In this document: piece by piece, positions 34,201-46,047 of the stretch
Numbering within the stretch: position 1 is the stretch's first letter
Layout of the letters: the number at the start of each line of letters is the position of its first letter
Assembly: GCA_963920705.1 (NCBI GenBank)
Contig: OY987227.1
Location: forward strand, 15,525,434-15,589,433
DNA: 64,000 nucleotides
Direction of reading: 5' to 3'
DNA from: Odiellus spinosus
Lineage: Eukaryota > Arthropoda > Arachnida > Opiliones > Phalangiidae
Position numbers and translations under genes: made by a program
The notes under the pieces: model-generated
Seen by the model: the letters and a program-made list of their open reading frames with translations, nothing else
Told to the model about the DNA's origin: nothing
Database searches by the model: none

Positions 34201-34633
34201 CAGGGCTCCCACCAGGTCCCTAAAATACCTAAACCCCCTCCTTTTTTTGAGGTCCCTAAACCACCATAAAATCACCATAAAATCTTGATTTTTGGTCCCA
34301 AAATCACCATATTTCTAGTCAATTTGGTTAAAAGTAGTGGCGTCCTATAATATTGAACCCAAATTTTATGCCAAGTCGAAAAACTGACTAAGCCAGTATG
34401 ATATAATATCACGAAAAACGTGATAAAATTAAAGTCAAATTTGTGATAAAATGCTTTTACAAAAAAAAACTACTTTAAAAGTCATTTTGTGAAAATTAAA
34501 TATCTCATTTCTTAAATTGGTTCCTTTTTGCTCCCTATTTTAAAAATTTTGGTTCCTATTTTTTTCACCCAATTTCTAGCCTGAAAAATCCCCTATTTCC
34601 CTAATTTTTTTTAAGATTTTGGTGGGAGCCCTG
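34201..34633. mobile_element. MITE with CAGGGCTCCCACCA ends and 6-bp duplication
   Basis: Perfect 14-bp terminal inverted repeats, CAGGGCTCCCACCA and its inverse, flanked by AAATTG on both sides (34195-34200 and 34634-34639). Inside is AT-rich with repeated CACCATAAAATCACCATAA and TAAACC phrases. Ends starting CAGGG and a 6-bp duplication fit a hAT-like element; assignment uncertain. No coding capacity. Confidence 0.8.
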
Positions 34634-34639
34634 AAATTG

Positions 34640-35441
34640 CATTACGAAAGTTATCTTAAAGGTAGAATTAAGTTAAATAGTTATATATTCAAATGACCAA
34701 TATTTTTTTAATATTTTTCCTAAGCCTTACTCTTCATTTTTTATGGTTAAGGATGTGTATAAATTTGAAAACAGTCCCAGTTCTATCAAGTATTATAAAC
34801 TATTGCATATATGATCAAACATAAGCTCACTATATTAAAAATAATCTGATCACTTCATTCTTTCTTTAAAGAACTGGACATTTTAATCGTATATTCATAA
34901 ACGACCCTGTAAACTACGCTGCTGATTTTACGCAATAATATCCTAATGAAAGTTAGTTGAGACTAACAGGTATAAAATAAAAACCTCTTTTAAGTTTTAC
35001 TAGCGGTCTAGAGTATCAATGAATTGAAACATAGAAGCCACAATGAAAAACAATTTTACCGATAGTTATAGGTAGCTTATAGTTCCACAATCATGTCAGT
35101 ACCTTAACTAAATTTAGGATAATTTTGTTTTAAATATTCTGTGAATTTAGAGCTTATTTAATCCATTTTCTCTAAGAAACCTTTTATTATTAATTAATAG
35201 AAAAGCTTGATATATTATAATTAACCGAAAAATGAACCTTTGAACTTTTTTTCGCCTAAGGATGTTTATGGGGGCGGGGGGAAGTGTTTCGGCTTATGAT
35301 ATCTCGTTTACCCCCTGCAGGTTGAGGAAGTGATTTCGCGCACACCCACTTCCGTTGCTGGGTGTTGTTGCCTAATACGTGTTTTTTACTTTTTAAACTA
35401 TTACGAATGAAAGATGATTTAATTAGGAAATTTAATTTAAG
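34640..35441. other. Intergenic region before DOK
   Basis: AT-rich, no gene seen. A more GC-rich patch at about 35265-35370 (GGGGGCGGGGGGAAGTG, CCCCCTGCAGGTTGAGG) lies 70-180 bp upstream of the DOK start codon and may be its core promoter. Confidence 0.4.
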
Positions 35442-37179
35442 ATGGAAATAATTAAGACGAGCGAACCTTTTAAAATTGGTTCTTTGCAAATCCCTCCTCA
35501 GGGTTTTCTCAAAGCAAAGGTATAATAATATAATTTTTGTTTATGAAATATTTCAAAGCCTTTGCGCCTTACTTTTTTACTGGATCCAGGATTCCAGGGG
35601 ATGGTCATTTTCATTTGGTGAACTGGTTTCTGAACTCCTTAGTTCCTTTTATATTTTTTAGAAATCTTGGCCGAAGAAGTTTTACGCGCTCTACGAAGCC
35701 AGTGACGATGGCGTACAACGATTGGAAGTTTTTGATAATGAAGAAAACTATTATAGGAAGTCATCCAATAAAATAATTCCATTGACTGACTGCGTCAAAG
35801 TGACCACCGTAGTTCAAAAGCACCAGAATAATTTATTCGAAGTGGTGACCAAAAATCAGACTTACCTTTTTTCGGCCGAAAGCCACCAAGATATGAATGA
35901 CTGGGTTTCGGCATTTCGAAGCGTGGCTTTCGGAAGCTCAAATACTCTCAAGTCTCTTCCAACAAGCTTTAATTCGACAGAATCAAATCTATCATCATCT
36001 TCCAGTACGATAAATGAAGAAAATATGATTTACAGCTCAGTAGATGCTCGTAAGTTGGTTGGTTAAACATTCTTCTTAAAAATCCAACCTGAAATTTTTG
36101 GTTTTTTTGCCTATTAGCTGAAGTTTATGTAATTAAAGTTGGAGAGTGTGATGCGAAAAAAAAACTAAATCTTAACTCAACGTACCATCTTTTGATTACT
36201 TCGGTCGGTATTTCATTAACCGAGATAGGAGTTCCCAATCATAAAAGTCCATTCACACTGACTTGGGCCTATCGCCATATAAGGAGATACGGTTACAGCC
36301 ATGACACTTTTTCCTTCGAAGCAGGCCGAAAGAGTATGTCCGGGGAAGGCCTCTTCATTTTTGAAACCAAGGTGTTTACTACAATAAAATAGTTTTCAGT
36401 ACTTCTATTTTATTCCGCTATAATTAGTTAATTTTTATTCATCTTAGGATGGAGCTGCTATTTTCCAAAGCACCGCATCCCACGTCAATTTACTCAAATC
36501 TTCCAGGTGCGAGAATCCTAGTCCCATCGAAGAAAATAAAGCCTTCTTCTCTTCTGGACAAACTTCACCAAAGAAATCTGATTCTCCAACGTCGCTGTCC
36601 CGCGAAAAAATCACTTCCCAAGATTTCTCAAAGGTAAAACCTCTTCCTCCGGCGATCAAACCACCTCGAAAACAACCCAAACCAACAACTAGCGATTCAT
36701 CCCTTGATTCCGAGCACACTTATGAAGATCCCGGGTCTATGAAAGGCAGAAAGAAATCCTCTTCTTTGGCTGCTGGAGTTGAATTTGTCTATGATTACCC
36801 CGAAGAGCGATCTGATGCGTGGAAAACTTTGGGGAGAGAAGTGGATGACGCATACGAATCAGACTCAAATGATCCTGGTTACGAATGCGTGACTGTATCT
36901 AGACGTTGCAAAGCAATTGAGAAAAAAGACGAGCCTTTAAAGAGTCCAAGTATTCCAAATGATAATTCTGGTCATACTTACGCCAAAGTTAAAATGAGGA
37001 ATAAAGACTCCATTTCCAGTCGAAAATCCTCTTTACGATCTTTATCAGAGCCAAATGGAGAGAATCCAGAGTCAGCCGAATCTTCTTCTCCTTATCAAAA
37101 TGTTAGAGTTGATAAACAACCGGCTCATTTCTTGTTTAACGATTCCGAATACGCTCAGGTCATTCGTCGGAAAACATAA
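35442..37179 (+). CDS. Dok: DOK-family docking protein (PH + IRS-type PTB)
   Basis: Four exons join in phase: 35442-35519, 35662-36049, 36118-36371, 36448-37179; 483 residues. An N-terminal PH domain (about residues 14-125) runs from GFLKAK, SWPKKFYALYEASDDGVQRL and EVFDNEENYYRK to DMNDWVSAFRSVAF. An IRS-type PTB domain (about 157-255) has LLITSVGISLTEI, TWAYRHIRRYGYSHDTFSFE and GEGLFIFET. The C-terminal tail holds Pro-rich KPLPPAIKPPRKQPKP and several SH2-type tyrosines: TYEDP, YDYP, GYECV, TYAKV, PYQNV, EYAQV. DOK proteins are membrane-recruited adaptors downstream of tyrosine kinases; in Drosophila the single Dok acts with Src-family and Shark signalling. The start ATG follows an upstream stop-rich stretch. 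AATAAA at 37719-37724 marks a 3' UTR of about 540 nt. Confidence 0.93.
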
Positions 37180-37718
37180 ATTTCCCATTTTTAAAAAACT
37201 GCCAATGGTCACAAATTAAAAATTTTCTATAAAAGAGGGATCAATTTAAGTATTAAGGGGTTTTTTATACGACATATTTTATATAAAGATATTTGAAAAA
37301 AGTGCTTTCTTATAAAAAACAATTAAACGGTTTATTAAAATCTATTAAAAGGTTTATTTCGTAATATATTAAACATTATAAGAGGTTAAAAATGAAAATT
37401 ATAAAGTGCCTTTGCAAAAAAAAATATTTTAATAACTAACACTGAACTTGGCAAAGGCTTTTTTAAATAACATATAGCATTTACGAAACAAATGTAGTAT
37501 TTAAGAACGAGAATGTACTTATAAAAGTTGGAAGTTTAAAATCAATATATATGTTGAAAAGGAGATATTTGTTGGTCTCGAAACAATGGTTTATGAGAAT
37601 GTACTTAATTTTTTATATAAAATGGTACAAGGTGTTCTAGTCAAAACTCCCCCTTCCCAAAAGATATAAATTTTATAACGGCTGTTTTTATATCAAAGTG
37701 TTATTTTGAAGAGAATTC

Positions 37719-37724
37719 AATAAA
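37719..37724 (+). terminator. Polyadenylation signal of DOK
   Basis: AATAAA in AATTCAATAAAAATATC, about 540 bp after the stop; intervening AT-rich DNA has no other gene. Confidence 0.5.
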
Positions 37725-38173
37725 AATATCATTTTATATCATCCACTCTTTTAAGTTTCTCGATGTTGTCAATTATTACTTTGTTACACACCAAAATTCA
37801 TCTATGCGTCTTTGCTTAAACATTTCCTTCAATTTTCTGTTACTAATTTTTCCCCCTAGTTTGGTAGACTTTTGAATCCCCTTCCCTAAAAAAACGTACT
37901 TTAGAGTGACAGCTACAAAAATTTTATTGGTTTGCCATCAGTTATTATCGAAATTACAAACTACCTATTAATGGTGGGTCCACTCTGCAAGCATCTCTGT
38001 TGACCTTCAAAAATTCAAATTAAAATCATTTTATAATTTAAAAGTTAATGGTTGAATGCAAAATATTACTTTATTCTTCTTATTTTGAAGTTCTAACTTC
38101 AATCTTCAATTTAATAAATTAAAAATTATAAATGAGAAAACTTATTCTTCTATTTTTTTTTTTTTTTTTTTTT

Positions 38174-39252
38174 TTACCTAAGAAATTCTGGGTCCTCTGA
38201 GGGAGCGTTGTTTAATTGTTCCTTTAAAATTAGACATTTATCCAACTTCATATTCAGAGTTCGCAGTTGTTTTATCAATCCTATTATTAATATATTTCAG
38301 GTTAATTTAAACACACCAATTTTGCAAACATTGAATCTACCTTCTTTCTTGTCTTTCAGTTTCTCCTTAGCACTTTGGCCAAGTTCTTGTATCATCGAAT
38401 CATTTCTCTTATCAATCACTTTTATATTTTGCTTTATTTTCAAAATATCTAAGTAAAAGGTTATTGGCATTAGTGGTCATACTTCTGTGATAACTAACGC
38501 CAACACACGAAGTTAAAAAAAAAAGTAAAAACCTTGTTCCAATTGATTTAGTTCAAATGAATAACTTTTTATCTCGCTTTCAAAATCACTCTTCAATTCC
38601 CGGGGACTGACTTTTCCTTCTACAATTTCTTTGGAGATTATAAAAACTTCTGAAGACAAATCATCTCTATTGTTCTTGAGGGTTTGCTCATTAATTTCCT
38701 AAAACGTGTATTAATACATTAATTTCCGTAACACAACCTTGAGACACATTCATTAATCCATACCAGATTTGTTTTAGTTTCTTCAATCTTATTGTCCAAA
38801 ATAGCTTTTTTATCTCGTAAATTGGTAATTTTCTTCTTACTAAACTTAATCATCAATTTGCAGCCTGTCAAAGAGGCAGTCTATATTTTAGGAAGAAAAA
38901 ACTATTTATCCATATCAACGTATCAAATAGAAAATACCGGCTGATATACCTGGAAGAATAATTGTTTTTGCAAGTTTTGTATTTCATTTTTCGAGCCATT
39001 TATTCTTATATCGAGCTCTTCAACACTATTTTTGGCTAATAAAGAGCAAATAAGAAGTTTTAGAAACAAATATATAGGGATATAAACAATATTCAATAAG
39101 ATTTTCATATATTTATTATATATTTTATGGATAGGCTTAACATTTTAGGCTTAAAAAGGATATATCTCACTCTCTGCCAACTTTTTCTTATTCAAGTTTG
39201 CAGTCGCCTGAAGTTGATTCATATAATTAGTTGAACTTAGCTCGTTATCCAT
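38174..39252 (-). CDS. Uncharacterised coiled-coil protein (possible cell-cycle gene)
   Basis: Six small exons join in phase: 39252-39171, 39035-38950, 38880-38764, 38698-38533, 38448-38341, 38280-38174; 221 residues ending SEDPEFLR. Every junction has GT-AG ends and matching phase, which makes chance unlikely. The protein is charged, Lys/Glu/Asn-rich and mostly heptad-like (KNSVEELDIRINGSKNEI, QLFFQ, KILDNKIEE-like stretches) with no enzyme motif. I do not recognise the family. The promoter carries an E2F-type palindrome and CCAAT boxes, the usual mark of genes active in S phase or mitosis, so a kinetochore, centrosome or spindle role is possible but only inferred. A short upstream frame opens at an ATG about 110 bp before the start. 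An alternative start upstream in frame (VGLFPLVNFTTELLNN) has no ATG. Confidence 0.7.
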
Positions 39253-39396
39253 ATTATTAAGCAGTTCAGTTGTAAAATTCACCAAAGGAAATAGGCCAAC
39301 TTTAATTTTCGGCTAGTCGTCAAAAACAGTCGTTTGAAATTCCCGGCACATCTAAGAAAAAATGGACCAATCAAATCTCGGTCCGAGATCGATTTT

Positions 39397-39408
39397 TTTC
39401 CCGCCAAA
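39397..39408 (-). promoter_or_regulatory. E2F-type site upstream of the coiled-coil gene
   Basis: On the gene strand TTTGGCGGGAAA, a full two-sided E2F/DP match, about 145 bp upstream of the proposed start codon. CCAAT-type sequences (ACCAATCAAA at about 39366, GACCAATTTT at about 39430, plus strand) flank it, as in many cell-cycle promoters. Confidence 0.7.
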
Positions 39409-39419
39409 TTCGAACGTGA

Positions 39420-42400
39420 AAAAACGATGACCAATTTTTCTAGTAATATATAACAAAACCCTATGAAGTTATAGGAAGTTGTAGGAAAAACTACAAAAGC
39501 TGTGGATTTTTTAGATCAACATTTATTGGACAATCCAAAATAATGTTTTACACCGGCCATAGAGTAGTCATAAGAAATAAAGCATGGAAAGAGAAGGCAG
39601 CCATGTTTGTTACAAAATAATGTTTTACATTTTGTTTAGGTGTTTTTTTATTTGTTACGTATGAGTTTTTATAAGTTATTATGGTTTTTTATGAATATTG
39701 CGAGGAATCGTGGTTTTTGCAAAGTTTCTGTTAGACCTTCTGTTAAAAGGCGACCACTTTTTATAGATTTTTTTGTATGAAGAGGTAGTGCAGCGAAAAT
39801 ATTTTTATCTGGTGTGAGTTGGATTGGGGGAGTTTTATCAGTAGTTTATGAAACACGCCAAAATGCTTTCGGAGACAAAAATGAAGTGCATTTTTGGCAC
39901 TTATAAAAAGGCTATAGTAGTTAGTTTGCTCCCTTTTACCATTTAATAGTTTATGAAAAAATGAACTTTTATACCGAAAAGCCCAAGTTTGTTTTGTACT
40001 TATATTTAGAAAATGCCTTTCCTTCACACACGTACGCGGTTTTAAAAATCTTTATTTATTCCTGAAAATATGTCCCTGAACGTAGTATTTAAAATACCTT
40101 GTTTATATTATTTTACTCAAACAAACCCAACAGAATTTTATTACGATATCATGCACTCATTTTTTTTACCCGAAATTTTTAATTCTGTAACTTTTCGCAA
40201 CTTAACCCCTCTTGTATTACTACCTTTAAATTCACGGAGATTTATAATTCGAAAAATTCATTCTGCCCGAATAAAAAAAGTATCGTCCATAAATAACAAT
40301 AAGACTTGTATATAAATTAGTTGATAAAATATTGTACTGTAGATATTTAATAAAAAGTAGTTTTCATAATGTTTACCCGTCTTAAAATTCTGGAACACAA
40401 ATAATTTATATTATTTCTATTATTTCATATTTATATAGTATATAGTTTATAATAAAGTACAGTATAGAAGCGTAATGAATTTTTTGAGCTTCCATCTTGG
40501 AATATAAATCTCGCGTGACATTATTTTGACTTCTAAGCGGGCTAAAATTTACAATCGTTAACGCTCTTTTTTTATCTTTAGTTTTTGACACTTAAATATT
40601 TGAAAGGTTCTGATGCGATGTTAATCAGGTACAGCAGCGTTATATATATAAATTTTATTTTTATAGTGGAAGAATTTCGCCTTAGGACAGAAACTTTGCA
40701 AAAACCTTTTGTAATTAATGTCTAAATATTATTTTATATTTCTGTGGGTTTTTTTTTAATATATTTTCGTTTTTAACTGCATAGGTCTGGATGATCGTTA
40801 TAAGAAGATAATGCCTTGGAAATTAGCATTATAGTTTGGTTTTTTTTTACCGATTTGTATTGAAAAATACCTTATTTACGAGAGAGGGTATTTTAAATAT
40901 TGGCTGATTTAATTAGTTCTAAGTTTTCCGGGAAATTTTTGTTTCTCATTACGAGTTTGTAGATTTTAAAAAAACTCGTTTCATGAGGGAAGAGGTACGT
41001 ACCTACGTAGATATTGATAGTACCAAGAATATTTTTATACAGCTAACCCTTCTCAATATTTTGTCATCAAATAAAAATATAAAGGATTTTATGTATTTGT
41101 ATTTTTTGTAGAAAAAAACCCACATTTGTGTGCTGTGCGTCACATTTTTGCTTCAACGAAACCCTGTTTGTAGGGTTCGAGAATTAGACGGATTTGTTTT
41201 AATATAGTTTTAAGTTTGTTTTCTTCTCAGACAAGTAATTGAAAAGAGTCGTATACGTATAACAAACTGCTTTTACATTTAGTTTAAAATTAAAAATAAG
41301 GTAAAATACGAGAACCGATAGATTTTTTAGAAAATTAAAATTGTTTTTGGCCCTTTTTTTGTATTTAAGATGGAAGTATATATTGCTGGTGAAAAAAAAA
41401 CTTTTTTTAATACTCGCAATGATATGGTTTTATATTTTTTTCATTTTTTAAATGTCGGCCAAAAATATGGTAACCAACTGACTTGTTAATAATTAGTAAT
41501 TGATAAGTCAACCGCTTGATCTTTTTTGTTTGTTTGTTTTTAGATTCTTCCGTTGATTATTCGTTGGCACCGTAATTAAATTAAAACTATTTTAAAAACA
41601 ACTAAATTTTGTGTTTATGTTTTCTTCAAAAAACTTTGAACTGAGCTTTTACTACTCTAGAGACTACCTTTTTAAACAGACCACGATTGATTATATAGAT
41701 TTCCTTCTTAATATCAGTGACCGCCGTTATCTAAATTTGGTTTCATCATCATCATCTTAAAATTGGCACCACAAATAAAACAATTACACGATAAAACAAA
41801 AGGAGTAGGGGGTGTTAAAGAGATAGTTTGTATGTTTGTTTGTTTGTTTTAAACCTAAAAAGTTTTTAAATTACTTTTTGTTTAAGAGGCTTATTCTTAA
41901 AAACAATTATAAATATATTTGTATTTTTTTATACATGAAACTCCCACGTCTTAAAATTGTTTTTTTCCTTCCCAGGACCAACTATAAACAGGGATTTTTT
42001 TTTTGTTTAAACCACCACAAACATTAGCCACCAGTTTTCTATACTTTGTTTTTATATAAAAACTTTAATTTTTTTTTCTTTTCAATATAGATTAAGGAGG
42101 ATTTATTTTTAAGGTAATGGGGAGGTGAAATGGGGAATTCGAACGTGTGAGGACCGTTTTTTTGTTTTAAAAGCGAGGGGTACGAAGGGATGGGTTGGGG
42201 GGATTTAAAGTTAGCTTACGAGCAAGCCAAGACTAGAATAGGCAATTTTTTTTTTTTTTTTTTCAATAAAATAATCGTATCGTAGATTAAAGAAAGGTGT
42301 CGCAAAAAAAATTATACATAAAATTAAACGTAACAAGAGCTTTTCTTTCTTCCTAAAACAGCTTAACCCAATTAAAAATTGGTTTTTCAAAGAAAAACAA

Positions 42401-45400
42401 AAAAAGCTCAACAAGCTATAATTTTTTCTTATTATTCTCTTACTCTTTCATAACGAATACCTTCAATTTTCCCTAAAAACCTTTTTTCTTTAATTTTTCC
42501 TCAATTATCATTTTTTTTTTTTTTTTCTTCTATCTAATAATCGTAATTTCTCTCTAAGGGTTAAATATATTTTACAATAATAATAGCTTCAAACAGTCTC
42601 AAGCAACTATTTTATAGTTTTTTAACTAAAACGCAAAATTAGTACCATCATCTACTACCTTTTAAGAATACACCCGTAAATAAATCGAAGGATTTTTTTG
42701 GGGGTTAATAATTAATTCATTCAACATTTATGTTTTTAACTCGGAAACGTCCCATAAATTTGATTTTTTCATTCCATATAATACAAAAGAAAGTCTCGAA
42801 ATAACGTACGGGAACAAAACTCAAAGATTTATAAAATATATAAATAGATTAAAAAGCTGGTCCCCCCTTTTCATAAACCTTTGTTTTTAATTTCATATAA
42901 GGGATGATTATATTATTCATTATCAATCTAGACACACGTTTATTATTAAATCACGAGAGATCGGCTGAGGCTAATGCAATTAAAAACCCAAAGTAACTTA
43001 AATGTCTAGTTCCTCAACTTTAAATAACAATTGATCTATATACTTTTGAGGTTTAATTTTCTTTAAGTTTCACTAGATTTACAATAGACAACTTCAACAG
43101 AGCCAAGAGTTATGGAGTTTAACATGTCACGCGAGGCTTGGTTTAAGTAGCCTATAGCATTAAGTTTCTCAGCTGTCTAAATAAACTTTTTTTAAAATAA
43201 AAATAAATCCCGCTTAAATAATTTTCTATCTAACCATCTAGCGAAGCTATTCGGAAGAGTTGGTCTATTTTAACGTTGTTGGCTCGGCAGAAATCTCGGG
43301 ACACAGGAAAATAAAACACTGGTTTATCATCCCTTCCTAGGCCAGGAACTCTTATATAAATATAGGAATATTGCCTTTAATTTACTCCCGACTCATAGCC
43401 CAAAAATCTCCACCCCTTAAAGTCTAAAAAAACTTTGGCTCTCTTAAGATGACATTGTTGACGGAAATGGCGAAAGTAAACATATTTCATTGATCTGGTT
43501 ACAGCCCGGTTTCGCCTAAGGAAAATAAAACTCTTCTTCCTTCCTACACCCCTCCGATAAGAACTAAGATTCGCAGTCACTAAAGCGTTACAAATATTCA
43601 GTCTATAATTAATTATACATGAATTCCTGGCTAGGCTAAAATAATTTTTAAATAAAAATACCTAAATTTGTTCCAGGTAGAAAGGCGTAAGCTTTCGCCT
43701 TTACCTTTTTAAACTTAAATAAATCACTGTCAAGCTTTAGTGTCTAGATGGATAAGGAATGCAACAGGAAGATGGTAATATTTTTGCGTATTTCCCCTCA
43801 ACAAAAATAAAAAAAAACGAAAGCTCTATTATTGTTAATTTTTTTATAAATCTGATTACGCTAATTTCCTCAAGCGTAAAAAACATGCCAATAAATGAAA
43901 TTTTTCTTTTTTCGTAACATATATCACTTCTTCAGGGTTGATTTTTAACTCTAAGAATAACAAAAAAAACTGTTTCGTGCAGTGATCTTTTTAACTTTAG
44001 ATTTTTTTAACTGCTAATCCATAACCTTTTTTTTTTTTTTTTTTCCAGAAGAAGAAAACTTCCCCCTTATGTTTTTGCTGATAATTTTCCACGTCACATA
44101 TGACTAAAGAGAAGCAAGAAGTATTTTTAACGTTCCAAAAGTAAATTTTGACATTCTATCTACTCTTCGCAAATAAATTTTCCTATATTTAAAATTGGTT
44201 TTTTTCATTTTTTTCCAATCGTTTTTGGCAAATTAATCTGGGATTAAAATAATTTTTTAAAATATAACGGAACCAGGCCCCGATAGTCAAATCATAATTA
44301 TAGTTAAATTGTCTATGACAATTTAAAAAATATACATATTGGTTGAAAAATAATGATTAAAATAGAAGTACAAAATATAAATTAAACGATAATGTTGTAA
44401 ATTAGACAAAGAACATCGAATGCGTGATGAGAATGGGGATAGAGGTGGTATATTTCTATTTTAATATACGACTCCGAACTTTTATTACCAAGATGAAGAG
44501 GGATCTCTGCGAGGAATTGTAGAGGTGCGAGAGTGGGCGTAAAATGTTTTTCATACAGTGATCATATATGAAAAAGGGAGCGATTTTTTTTCGTTTAGCA
44601 TTTTGATACGTTACTTTGCCATTAATAAGGGTTATTACTTATTATGGGGGTTTTAATTTCCTTTTAGGGGTACGTGGTTTTTTTATGGAGAAGAATTTGG
44701 GGGGAATATTTTTCTTATAATATAATATTGAGGATTTTTTTCAATTTTATACGTTTTTTGTTTAAAGGCGTTAAAACACTACCACTTTTTTTGACAAACT
44801 TCAAATTCAACCTCGACAGACAAGCACAATTTTTTTTTTGTAATTTTTTAGTTTTTTTTTTTTCTTTCTATCTTGAAACTTTAACCCGATAGAAAGGAAA
44901 TTAAATTATCAAATTCATTACGTTTAATTTACTTTTTTATCTTATACCCATCGGGGCGGGGGATAAAATTCGTTTTATCCACATTTTCTTTTTTTTCATA
45001 CATTATTATTATTATTATTCAATAATATATATATATAAATATATAATTAGAGAGGGAAAAAGGCAAAAATGAAATAATTTCCACCTCTCAACATCGTTTT
45101 CATCAATTATCATGCAGCGAAAAAACTTTTTATATCTCAAAAAGTTGTTTTTTTGTACTGAGGACTAGAAACAACCAATGGCAAATTTTTTATGTATTTT
45201 TTTTACGTTCTATTAATTAATTTTCATTTTGTTTTATCCATTCATCGTGAAACAATTTTTATCCCCGCCAAATATATTTGTCACCGACTTTGGTTTTTTT
45301 TTTAACGCGGGTTATCATCTTTCTACTATATTCGGTCTCGGCGTTAAAAATGGGATTCCTTTTCTATTTTTCTCGTAGATTTTCATTTTTTATAAACCCA

Positions 45401-46047
45401 ATTCTATATTTTAAATATATGGTACAAATACTTTTGTAAAAGTGCCTCGAGTGTGTAATCTTTTTATCATTTCATTCTCATAAAACTCCAAGAATATTTC
45501 ACAAATACTCTATAATCTCTTTCTCTCTCTCTCGCTCAAAAAGTGCTAGGTTTATTATTATATTATAATATAAATATTAATAAACCACTGTTACGACTTT
45601 TATACCCCATTTTTAGGGTTTAAAATAATCGCTTTTTTTCTTTTCGCGCGTTTTTCTTTTTAAAAACAAATAACAAAGTTTTACAGGATGAACTAACAAC
45701 GATAGAACTATTTCTTGTATTATCGCACCATTTTTTTTGACGTTTTTAAAACTTTTACGCTAATCGCCTCTTAATAAATTGGGTTTATAACAATGGGATT
45801 AAGGGAGGGGCAGTTTGATATTAAAAACGTCCGAAGTAAAGAGCCAATAAAATTATTTCCAGGGTTTTCCCCCATTTTGTAAACTATAGGGGGACAATTA
45901 GGGATTACGGCCTTATGGGGCATGGCCCAAAAAAAGGGGTGGGAGTTTTTTTGATTTAAATAAAAAGTTCTTGACAAATACTCTCTTCAAAAAGGGGTAA
46001 ATATGAATATTTCTCTTTTTTTCTTAATTTAATTTAAAAGAAATAAT
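39420..46047. other. Large gene-free AT-rich region
   Basis: About 6.6 kb between the 5' end of the coiled-coil gene and the 3' end of XPNPEP1. Dominated by T and A runs (42245-42263, 42510-42526, 44028-44044), a short TGTT run near 41828-41850, and (ATT)n near 45003-45020. Short ORFs on both strands are Phe/Leu/Lys-rich and have no protein-like features. No RNA gene or intact transposon was recognised. Confidence 0.5.
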
